From positions 1-42,406 of the forward strand of contig VGRF01000034.1 of the NCBI GenBank assembly GCA_016875395.1: a DNA stretch of 42,406 nt, in the 5' to 3' direction. Below are positions 25,202-33,248 of this stretch, one piece after another. The position numbers and the translations under genes are program-made. Every line of letters begins with the position of its first letter. The first letter of the stretch is position 1. The stretch is from Deltaproteobacteria bacterium (lineage in GTDB: Bacteria; Myxococcota_A; UBA9160; UBA6930). The notes beneath the pieces are model-generated. The model had not been told where the DNA came from and did no database searches. It saw only the letters and a list, made by a program, of their open reading frames with translations.

Positions 25202-25768
25202 CTACGCGCCGCTCTGGCTCGCGCGATGCCTGCCCGCGGTGCGCACGTACTCGAGCGTGCGCTCGCGCTGCTCGGCGAGCTCTTCGGGGCGCAGCTCGCG
25301 CGCGGGCTTCGCGGGCGTGCCGAGGGCGAGCATGCGCGGCGCGACGCTCGCGCCCGGGGCGAGCACTCCGCCGGCGCCGAGCCAGGCGAGCTCGCCGAGC
25401 TGCGCGCCGTCGAGCGCGGTCGCGCCGATGCCGACGAGCGCGCCGTGGCCGACGCGGCAGCCGTGCACCACCGCGCGGTGCCCGACCGTGACCTCGTCGC
25501 CGACCTCGCACGGGAAGCGGTCCTTCGTCACGTGCAGCACCGAGTTGTCCTGAATGTTCGTGCGCGCGCCGACGCGGATCGCGTGCACGTCGCCGCGCAG
25601 CACGCAGCCGTACCAGACGCTCGAGTCGCGCCCGATCTCGACGTCGCCGACCACGATCGCGCCCGGCGCGATCCACGCGCTCACGTCGATGCGCGGCCAG
25701 CGGCCCTGATACGGCAGGATGCGCGCGCCGGGGTAGCGGCGCGCGAAGTCGTCGGCTTGCCAGCTCAC
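25202..25768 (-). CDS. Gamma-carbonic-anhydrase-family protein
   Basis: 188 aa. Left-handed beta-helix hexapeptide repeats (IAPGAIVVGDVEIGRDSSVW, ALVGIGATALDGAQLGE). Zinc histidines fit the gamma class: His79 (NSVLHV), His97 (VGHRAV) and His102 (VHGC), with Arg66 and Gln73 in RTNIQDN. Family members hydrate CO2 or are of unknown activity (YrdA, PaaY, CaiE). The N-terminus carries about 25 extra residues. GTG at 25768 with GGAG seven bases upstream; the longer open frame to 26014 would run over the amtB promoter and is rejected. Divergent from amtB. Confidence 0.9.
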   Translation of the reverse strand: MSWQADDFARRYPGARILPYQGRWPRIDVSAWIAPGAIVVGDVEIGRDSSVWYGCVLRGDVHAIRVGARTNIQDNSVLHVTKDRFPCEVGDEVTVGHRAVVHGCRVGHGALVGIGATALDGAQLGELAWLGAGGVLAPGASVAPRMLALGTPAKPARELRPEELAEQRERTLEYVRTAGRHRASQSGA

Positions 25769-25880
25769 ACGGGGTCTCCAGTCGCGCGCCGCATGTGCCG
25801 GAGGCTGCGCACATCGACGGGGCGCGAAGCCGCGCAGCATATGCGGGCGCGCAGCCGTGCTCACGTCGCAGGCAGCTCGT

Positions 25881-25901
25881 GCTCGCGAAGTGTGCGCGAG
25901 C
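25881..25901. promoter_or_regulatory. Inverted repeat upstream of the amtB sigma-54 promoter
   Basis: GCTCGCG (25881-25887) and CGCGAGC (25895-25901), 7-base arms with a 7-base spacer, ending 35 bases before the -24 element. It could be an operator or enhancer site, but it does not match the NtrC consensus (GCAC/GGTGC type) closely. Confidence 0.4.
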
Positions 25902-25935
25902 TGGCCCAAATCGCGCGCTCGCTGCGCAGCACGTC

Positions 25936-25950
25936 TGGCACGGCGATTGC
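25936..25950 (+). promoter_or_regulatory. Sigma-54 (-24/-12) promoter of amtB
   Basis: TGGCACG-GCGA-TTGC is an exact match to the sigma-54 consensus, with GG and GC separated by 10 bases. The -12 GC is 36 bases before the amtB ATG, leaving a short leader with GGAGG. Ammonium transporter genes are classic NtrC/sigma-54 targets under nitrogen limitation, so the function and location agree. Confidence 0.9.
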
Positions 25951-25986
25951 GATGTGCGCCTCCGACTCCCCCCGATGGAGGCTCCC

Positions 25987-27309
<1,323 letters not shown>

Positions 27310-27333
27310 GCCTCGTCCCGGAACAGCTCGGAG

Positions 27334-28743
27334 CTAAGCGGGGGCCCTTGCGGCCCCCGCTGCACTTTCGTGGTCGAGCTTCTCTTGGATTTGCTCGAGC
27401 GTGAGGCCGCGCGTCTCGAGCGCGTACTTCGCGATCAGCAGCGCGCCGAGAATGGGGCCGATTCCCACGATCGTGATCGCCGAGGTGATCGAGAGGCCCT
27501 GCCCGATCAAGAAACCGATCAGCACGGGAATGAATTCAGTCGCGCGGCCGAAGAAGTTCGTCGACCAGCCGTAACCCGTCGCCCGCAGCTCCGTGGGGAA
27601 GAGCTCCGATGCGTAGACGTGCGTGGCGCCGATCGCGGCGTTCAGCAGGAACACGGTCGAGATGTGCCAACCGTACTGGCCGACGATCGTGCGCGTGTGG
27701 AAGAGCATCACGATCGCCACCGCGCCGAGCGCGAAGAACCCGGCGCATGTGATCTTGCGGCCCACACGATCGACGAGCTGACCCGACACGAGGTGTCCGA
27801 GCGCGCCGAAGATGTACGCGACGGTGATGACGTTGCCGACCTGCTGAACGCTCATTCCCACTTCCTCGCGGGCGTAGATCGACCAGTAGGCGACGGACGG
27901 CGCGATCACGAGGTACACGCAGTTCCACAGCAGCGCGACGATCAGGAAGCGGCGCCGATAGCGCGGCGCGAACAGCTGAGCCGCCCCGCGGAACTGGTCG
28001 CGGAAGACGCTCGCGAGTGAGCCCTCGCTGCGCTGCGCCGCCACCTGCCGGTAGCGCTCGGTCTCGCGCACGCTGGCGGCGAGAAACGGCAGCAGCAGCA
28101 GCGGCGTTGCGCCCACGAGGTAGAGCCCGCGCCAGTGCGCGCCGTCGAACGGGAGATCGAGCCAAGCGCAGATGCTCGCGACGAGCGCCAGCGCCCCATC
28201 GTGCGCCCAGTTGTCGAGAAGCGCGGGCTCGCCGCCCTTCGCCTCTTGCAGGAAGTACGGCAGCACCTGCGCGGTCAGCACGGTTCCGACGGCGGCGAGG
28301 CTCGTGAGCGCCGTGATCCCGCGGGCGCGCAGCCGCGCGGGCAGCTCCTCCCCCGCGATGATGATCGCGAGGCCGTACTGCGCGGTGAGGAACAGCCGGG
28401 CGAGGGTCTGCCAAGCGATGAAGTCGTACTTCGTCTGCGCGAACGCCGTGGCGCCGCTCGTGATCGCGAAGCCCGCCACCGTGAACAGCAGCATCGCGCG
28501 CCGCCCGAAGCGATCTGCACACATCAGCAAGAAGAACGACGCGATCAGCCCGACCCGTGTCCAGCCGTATAGCGTTCCCCACTCGCTCGTCTCGATTCCG
28601 AGCGTCGCGCGCACGTCCGGCGACGCGAGCGTGAGCATCGACGCGTCGAAGCCCTCGTACAGCGTCGCGATGCCGAGCAGGACGAGCAGCAGGTAGTGGT
28701 AGCTCGTGAAGCGTTCGGTCGCGGGCGCTGCGGGTGCGGTCAC
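27334..28743 (-). CDS. MFS transporter (sugar/aromatic-acid-type)
   Basis: 469 aa, twelve helices. Motifs of the sugar-porter-like MFS branch: loop 2-3 ADRFGRRAMLL, helix-4/5 IIIAGEELPARLRARG, central loop between helices 6 and 7 (ASVRETERYRQVAAQRSEG), loop 8-9 VDRVGRKITCAG, and ASELFPTELRATGYG after helix 10. Substrate unknown; the neighbouring catabolic genes suggest an organic acid or similar carbon source. GTG at 28743 is four bases past the stop of the NTF2-like gene, so the two form an operon. Its last codons overlap the terminator hairpin shared with amtB. Confidence 0.88.
   Translation of the reverse strand: MTAPAAPATERFTSYHYLLLVLLGIATLYEGFDASMLTLASPDVRATLGIETSEWGTLYGWTRVGLIASFFLLMCADRFGRRAMLLFTVAGFAITSGATAFAQTKYDFIAWQTLARLFLTAQYGLAIIIAGEELPARLRARGITALTSLAAVGTVLTAQVLPYFLQEAKGGEPALLDNWAHDGALALVASICAWLDLPFDGAHWRGLYLVGATPLLLLPFLAASVRETERYRQVAAQRSEGSLASVFRDQFRGAAQLFAPRYRRRFLIVALLWNCVYLVIAPSVAYWSIYAREEVGMSVQQVGNVITVAYIFGALGHLVSGQLVDRVGRKITCAGFFALGAVAIVMLFHTRTIVGQYGWHISTVFLLNAAIGATHVYASELFPTELRATGYGWSTNFFGRATEFIPVLIGFLIGQGLSITSAITIVGIGPILGALLIAKYALETRGLTLEQIQEKLDHESAAGAARAPA
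27337..27361. terminator. Shared hairpin between convergent amtB and MFS genes
   Basis: AGCGGGGGCC (27337-27346) pairs with GGCCCCCGCT (27352-27361), 10 bp, loop CTTGC. It follows the amtB stop by 27 bases, while on the other strand it encodes the last residues of the MFS transporter (stop at 27334-27336). There is no long T-run, but the stem is very strong. Confidence 0.75.
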
Positions 28744-28747
28744 CTCG

Positions 28748-29215
28748 TCATTCCCGCCGCGGATTCTTCGGGGGCATGTTGAAGCGCGCGGGCGGACGCC
28801 AGCCGCTCTCGCGAATCAGCTCTCCCACGTGCGCCATGTTCAAGATGTCTTGCTCGCTCTTGAACTTGCCGCCGCTCGCGTACTCGAGGATCGAGATGCC
28901 GGGGGCCTGATACGGCGTGCCGTCGGCGCGCGCTCCGCCGAGGCGGTTCCACCAGAACGAGACCAGGCGGTCGTCTTCGACCATCGTCCACGCCTCGGGG
29001 AAGGTCCAATCCTCGAGGCCTGCCATCGACTCGCTGAGGAGTATCGTGATCGCGGGCAAGCCGTCGACGCGGCCCCAGGCGGGATCGATGAAGACCGCGT
29101 CCGCGGTGAAGAACTCGGCCAGAGCGTCCCAGGCGAGCTCGCCGGCCTCGATGCGATCGCGCGTCGCGACGTAGCGGCGATACGCCTCCCGTATCTCCTC
29201 GGGCGGATGCGGCAT
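28748..29215 (-). CDS. SnoaL/NTF2-like protein
   Basis: 155 aa, cone-shaped NTF2 fold: N-terminal helices (PPEEIREAYRRYVATRDRI), then DALAEFFTADAVFIDPAWGRVDG and later strands (DDRLVSFWWNRLGGAR, PGISILEYASGGKFKSEQD). Members include SnoaL polyketide cyclases, ketosteroid-isomerase-like enzymes and limonene epoxide hydrolase. The F-T-A-D-A-V-F-I-D-P-A motif is the general one, so no reaction can be given. GGAGG four bases before the ATG. Four bases before the MFS gene; divergent from the crotonase gene with 130 bases between, in which no clear promoter stands out. Confidence 0.8.
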   Translation of the reverse strand: MPHPPEEIREAYRRYVATRDRIEAGELAWDALAEFFTADAVFIDPAWGRVDGLPAITILLSESMAGLEDWTFPEAWTMVEDDRLVSFWWNRLGGARADGTPYQAPGISILEYASGGKFKSEQDILNMAHVGELIRESGWRPPARFNMPPKNPRRE

Positions 29216-29345
29216 GCGGCCTCCGTGCACGACCACGCTAGCCCGGACGCCTCGCGGCGAGCCGCGATTTTCTTCACGAAACGCACAGTTACGGCGAGAG
29301 GCTCGGGGTACGCTGCGCTCCTTCTCGATTGGAGGCACCACGCGC

Positions 29346-30155
29346 GTGAGCGAGCTGCGCATCGAAGACTCGAAGTGGACGAACCTCGCCTTCGCGCGCG
29401 TGGGCGACGTGCTGCGCGTCGAGATCGCGCACCCGACGAACCCGATGAACGTCGTCGACGGCGAGATGCACGACGATCTCGCGCGCCTCTTTCGCGAGCT
29501 GAAGCGCGAACGCACGGCGCGCGCGGTGCTGATCACCGGGCGCGGCAAGTTCTTCAGCGCAGGAGGCGACTTCAACTGGTTCCCCACCCTGCAGGATCCC
29601 GCGAACCTCGAGCTCACGCGCCGCGACGGGAAGCAGCTCGTGTGGGATCTGCTCGACGTCGAGCTGCCGATCGTCGCCGCCGTGAACGGCGCGGCCGTCG
29701 GCCTCGGCGCCTCGATCGCGCTCTTGTGTGACGTGATCTTCATGGCCGACAGCGCACAGATCGCGGACCCGCACGTGCGCGTGGGCGTGGTCGCGGGCGA
29801 CGGCGGCGCCGCGATCTGGCCGCTGCTGCTCGGCCCCGCGCGCGCGAAGCAGTACCTGATGACGGGCGACGCGGTGAAGGCGCCCGAGGCGGAGCGCATC
29901 GGCCTCGTGAACCGCGTCGTGCCCGCAGCCGAGCTCGAGGCCGAGGCGATGAAGTTCGCGCAGCGCCTCGCCGCCGGCGCGCCGCTCGCGGTGCAGTTCA
30001 CGAAGCAGTCGGTGAACAAGCTCGTGAAGGACGCGCTCAACACCGCTTTCGACACCTCGATGGCGCTCGAAATGCTCACGTTCCGCAGCGAAGACCACCG
30101 CGAGGCGCTCGCGGCGATCCGGGAGAAGCGCGCGCCGCACTTCCGCGGGCGCTGA
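29346..30155 (+). CDS. Enoyl-CoA hydratase/isomerase (crotonase) family protein
   Basis: 269 aa. Crotonase fold with oxyanion-hole segments GKFFSAGGDFN (about 67-77) and NGAAVGLGASIALLCD (about 114-129). Where classical hydratases have P-E-(I/V) with the first catalytic Glu, it reads DPHVRVGVVAGDGGAAIWP, a His in place of Glu, with an Asp in the glycine loop. It may thus not be a simple hydratase; isomerase, thioesterase-like or C-C-cleaving chemistry on an acyl-CoA is possible. GTG start at 29346 with GGAGG ten bases upstream, rather far. First of four same-strand genes that look like an acyl-CoA or ring degradation unit. Confidence 0.83.
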   Translation: MSELRIEDSKWTNLAFARVGDVLRVEIAHPTNPMNVVDGEMHDDLARLFRELKRERTARAVLITGRGKFFSAGGDFNWFPTLQDPANLELTRRDGKQLVWDLLDVELPIVAAVNGAAVGLGASIALLCDVIFMADSAQIADPHVRVGVVAGDGGAAIWPLLLGPARAKQYLMTGDAVKAPEAERIGLVNRVVPAAELEAEAMKFAQRLAAGAPLAVQFTKQSVNKLVKDALNTAFDTSMALEMLTFRSEDHREALAAIREKRAPHFRGR

Positions 30156-30203
30156 GCGACCGCACGGGACAGCTGGGGCCGGCCGCAGCGCGAGAGGAGC
30201 GAG

Positions 30204-30863
30204 ATGGACCTTTACGACGCGATGTCGACGCTGCGCGCGGTGCGCCGGCTGCGCCCGGACGCGATTCCCGCGGATGTGCAGCAGCGCGTTCTGCAAGCCG
30301 CCGCGTGGGCGCCGACGGGCGGGAACGTGCAGCCGTGGCGGGTCGTGGTGGTGCGTGAGCCGGCGCTGAAGCAGAAGCTCGGCGCGCTCTACGACGCGCG
30401 CTGGAAGGCTTACTCGGCGGGGCACCAGAAGCTCGTCGCGAACGCGCCGGCCGAGGCGCGCGAGAAGACGGCGCGCATGCTCGCCGCCGGCGACTACCTC
30501 GGCGCGCATTTCGGCGAGACGCCGCTGGTCGCGATCTTCTGCTTCAACCCCGAGAACATGGCGATCACCGACGCGAAGCAGCCGCGCGTCTCGGTCGTGG
30601 GCGGCGCGTCGGTCTACACCGCGGTCGAGAACTTCCTGCTCGCCTGCCGCGCCGAGGGCCTCGGCTGCGTGCTGACGACGCTGCTGTGCGAGGTCGAGCC
30701 CGAGGTGCGCGAGCTGCTCGCGATCCCGCAGCCCTGGGCGACGGCGTGCGCGATTCCGGTCGGCTACCCGGTCGGCGTCGGTCACGGCCCGATCTCGCGC
30801 CGACCCGTCGAGAAGCTCGCCTTCACGGATCGCTGGGGCACGGCGTTCCGGGCGAGTGATTAG
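30204..30863 (+). CDS. Nitroreductase-family flavoprotein
   Basis: 219 aa. FMN-binding marks of the nitroreductase family: MSTLRAVRRLRPDAI with Arg pair for phosphate, AAAWAPTGGNVQPWRVVVV, and the C-terminal AVENFLLACRAEGLGCVLTTL. These enzymes use NAD(P)H to reduce nitro groups, quinones, flavins or enones; the physiological substrate here is unknown. A subset reduces F420 or cleaves small heterocycles, so other roles are possible. GAGGAG before the ATG, 48 bases after the crotonase gene. Confidence 0.87.
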   Translation: MDLYDAMSTLRAVRRLRPDAIPADVQQRVLQAAAWAPTGGNVQPWRVVVVREPALKQKLGALYDARWKAYSAGHQKLVANAPAEAREKTARMLAAGDYLGAHFGETPLVAIFCFNPENMAITDAKQPRVSVVGGASVYTAVENFLLACRAEGLGCVLTTLLCEVEPEVRELLAIPQPWATACAIPVGYPVGVGHGPISRRPVEKLAFTDRWGTAFRASD

Positions 30864-30872
30864 GGTCTCGCG

Positions 30873-32048
30873 GTGCCCGTTCACTTCGCCGACGAGCCGG
30901 AGCACATCGCGCTCTTGCGCGAGCAGATGCGGCGCTTCGTCGCGGCCGAGATGCCGCCCGAGAAGCGCCAGCAGTGGGACCGCGAGCACCGCTTCCCGCG
31001 CGAGCTGTTCGCGAAGCTCGCCGCGCTCGGCGTGTGCGGCCTCACGATCGCGGAGGAGTACGGCGGCGCGGGCGCGGATCTGGTCGCCGCGGTCGCGGTG
31101 ATCGAGGAGCTGTGCCGCGGCGGCGCCTTCGCGGCGGGACCGTTCATCCACTGCGCGTTCTACGGCGGGATGAACATCAGCGAGAACGGCAGCGAGGAGC
31201 AGAAGCGCGCGCTGCTGCCGCGCCTCGCGAGGGGCGAGCTGCTGTTCGCGTATGGGCTCAGCGAGCCGGACGTCGGCGGCGATCTCGCGAGCGTGCGCAC
31301 CAGCGCGCGCATCTCGGACGACGGCACGCAGCTCGTGCTGCACGGCTCGAAGCGCTGGTGCACGGGCGCCGAGCTCGCGGACTACATCTACTGCCTCGTG
31401 CGCACGGGCCCCGAGGACGCGCGCTACCAGAACCTCTCGTTCGTGCTCGTCGACCCGAAGACCCCCGGCGTCGCGATCTCGCCGATCGAGCACGCAAACC
31501 TGCGCTACACGCTCTCGTCGGACGTGAGCTTCGACGGCGCGCGCGTGCCGATCGAGAACGTGGTGGGCGGCGCCGCTGCGCTCGGGCGCGGCTGGAAGAT
31601 GCTGGTCGGGCGCGCGCTCGACGTGGAGAAGCTCGAGATCACGGGCGTCACCTTCGGCATCGCGCAGGCCGCGGTCGAAGAGGCGTGGGCGTATGCGCAG
31701 CAGCGCGTCCAGTTCGGCAAGCCGATCGCCGCGCATCAGGTGATCAAGCACGCGCTGGTCGAGGCGCGCACGCAGCTCGAGGCGTGCCGGCACATGCTCT
31801 ACCACGCGGCTTGGCTCGCGCAGCAGGGGCGGCCGTGCAGCGTCGAGACTTCGATGGCGAAGCTGTTCGTCGCGGACACGAGCGTCGCGATCGCCCTCGC
31901 CTGCCAGCGCGTGATGGGCGCATACGGCCTCTCCGAGGGCCATGACATGGAGCGCCACGTTCGCGATCTGTTAGGGATGCCGATCGTCGGGGGCTCCTCG
32001 CACATGCAGAAGAACAACCTCGCGCGCCGCTGGGGCCTGCCGGAATGA
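30873..32048 (+). CDS. Acyl-CoA dehydrogenase
   Basis: 391 aa. All three ACAD regions: helical N-terminus, beta domain with FAYGLSEPDVGGD (about 125-137) and GSKRWCTGAELADYIY, C-terminal helices with QRVQFGKPIAAHQ (277-289). FAD enzyme making alpha-beta double bonds in acyl-CoA; electrons pass to ETF. The usual catalytic Glu near the C-terminus (Y-E-G-T) is missing: the segment is PIVGGSSHMQKN (370-381). Glu252 in RALDVEKLE aligns with the catalytic Glu of isovaleryl- and long-chain-type ACADs (L-D-L-E-R-L) and may take over. GTG start at 30873; its stop overlaps the start of the next gene (ATGA), so the two may form a pair. Confidence 0.88.
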   Translation: MPVHFADEPEHIALLREQMRRFVAAEMPPEKRQQWDREHRFPRELFAKLAALGVCGLTIAEEYGGAGADLVAAVAVIEELCRGGAFAAGPFIHCAFYGGMNISENGSEEQKRALLPRLARGELLFAYGLSEPDVGGDLASVRTSARISDDGTQLVLHGSKRWCTGAELADYIYCLVRTGPEDARYQNLSFVLVDPKTPGVAISPIEHANLRYTLSSDVSFDGARVPIENVVGGAAALGRGWKMLVGRALDVEKLEITGVTFGIAQAAVEEAWAYAQQRVQFGKPIAAHQVIKHALVEARTQLEACRHMLYHAAWLAQQGRPCSVETSMAKLFVADTSVAIALACQRVMGAYGLSEGHDMERHVRDLLGMPIVGGSSHMQKNNLARRWGLPE

Positions 32049-33217
32049 GCGCGTTCGAGGCGCCCGAGACCGACCCGCTGGCGCGTGCGCGCGAGCTCGC
32101 CCCGCGCATCCACGCGCGCGCGGACGAGATCGAGGCCGCGCGCAGGCTGCCCGCGGATCTGCACCGCGAGCTGGCGAGTGCGGGCTTCTACCGCTGCTGG
32201 GCGCCGCGCGAGTGCGGCGGGCTCGAGCTGCCGGTATGGCCCGTGGCCGAGACCTTCGAAGCGCTCGCGCGCGCGGACGGCTCGGTGGCGTGGTGCGTGT
32301 TCATCGCATGCACCTCCGCGACCGCGCTCGCGACCCTCCCCGAGGAGACTTCGCGCGCGGTGTTCGCGCCGCTGGAGACGACGCTGATCTCGGGCGTGTT
32401 CGCGCCCTCGGGCAGCGCGGAGATCGAGGGCGACTCGTTCCGCGTCAACGGGCGCTGGGCGTTCGGCTCCGGCACGCAGAACGCGGACTGGGTGCTCGCG
32501 GGCTGCAGGTTGTTACGGAACGGCGAGCCCATCACGGCTCCTTCCGGCGCGCCGCGCACGCACATGGTGCTGGTGCCCGCGCGCGAGGTGGAGTTCCTCG
32601 ACACCTGGCACGTCTCGGGCTTGTGCGGCACGGGCAGCACCGACTTCGCGCTGCGCGACGTGCGCGTGCCCGCCGAGCGCGTCGTGGGCTACGTGCGCGA
32701 GCGCGGCCCGAATCGCCCGCTCTTCCGCTTCCCCAACTTCACGCTGCTCGCGCTCGGCATCGGCATGGTCGGCCTCGGGCTCGGTCGCGCCGCGATCGAC
32801 GAGCTGATCGCGCTCGCGGGCGCGAAGAAGCCCGCGGGCAGCACGCGCACGGTCGCGGAGCGGCCGTCAGCGCAGAGCAGCGTCGCCGAGAGCGAGGCGG
32901 AGCTGCGCGGCGCGCGCTCGTTCCTGCGCGATGCGGTAGAGGCCGCCTGGTCGCGCGCGAGCGCGGGCGAGCCCGTGCCCACCGAGCTGCGCCGCGACCT
33001 GCGGCTCGCGACGACGCACGCCGCGCGCACCTCCGCGCGCGTCGCGCTGCGCATGTACGAGCTCGGCGGCGCCAGCTCGATCTACAAACGCTCGCCGCTC
33101 CAGCGCATCTTCCGCGACGCTCACGTCGCGACGCAGCACCTGATGGTCGCCCCCCCGACCCTCGAGCTCGCTGGCCGCATGTTCATGGGTCTGCCGACCG
33201 ATACGGGCTCTCTCTAG
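32045..33217 (+). CDS. Acyl-CoA-dehydrogenase-fold flavoprotein (HsaA/group D monooxygenase-like)
   Basis: 390 aa. ACAD fold, but the sequence fits the Acyl-CoA_dh_2 branch of flavin-dependent monooxygenases (HsaA, DszC, HpaB-like hydroxylases): RLPADLHRELASAGFYRCWAP (early), FRVNGRWAFGSGTQNADW (about 134-151), CGTGSTDFALRDVRVP (about 196-212), and QRIFRDAHVATQHLM near the end. Such enzymes use reduced FMN/FAD and O2 to hydroxylate phenols, steroids or thiophenes; a reductase partner is needed, and the neighbouring nitroreductase is a possible candidate (inference). Overlaps the ACAD by ATGA. Confidence 0.82.
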   Translation: MSAFEAPETDPLARARELAPRIHARADEIEAARRLPADLHRELASAGFYRCWAPRECGGLELPVWPVAETFEALARADGSVAWCVFIACTSATALATLPEETSRAVFAPLETTLISGVFAPSGSAEIEGDSFRVNGRWAFGSGTQNADWVLAGCRLLRNGEPITAPSGAPRTHMVLVPAREVEFLDTWHVSGLCGTGSTDFALRDVRVPAERVVGYVRERGPNRPLFRFPNFTLLALGIGMVGLGLGRAAIDELIALAGAKKPAGSTRTVAERPSAQSSVAESEAELRGARSFLRDAVEAAWSRASAGEPVPTELRRDLRLATTHAARTSARVALRMYELGGASSIYKRSPLQRIFRDAHVATQHLMVAPPTLELAGRMFMGLPTDTGSL

Positions 33218-33248
33218 AAGTCCTTTTCTTTCCAGGGGAATCCTCCGC

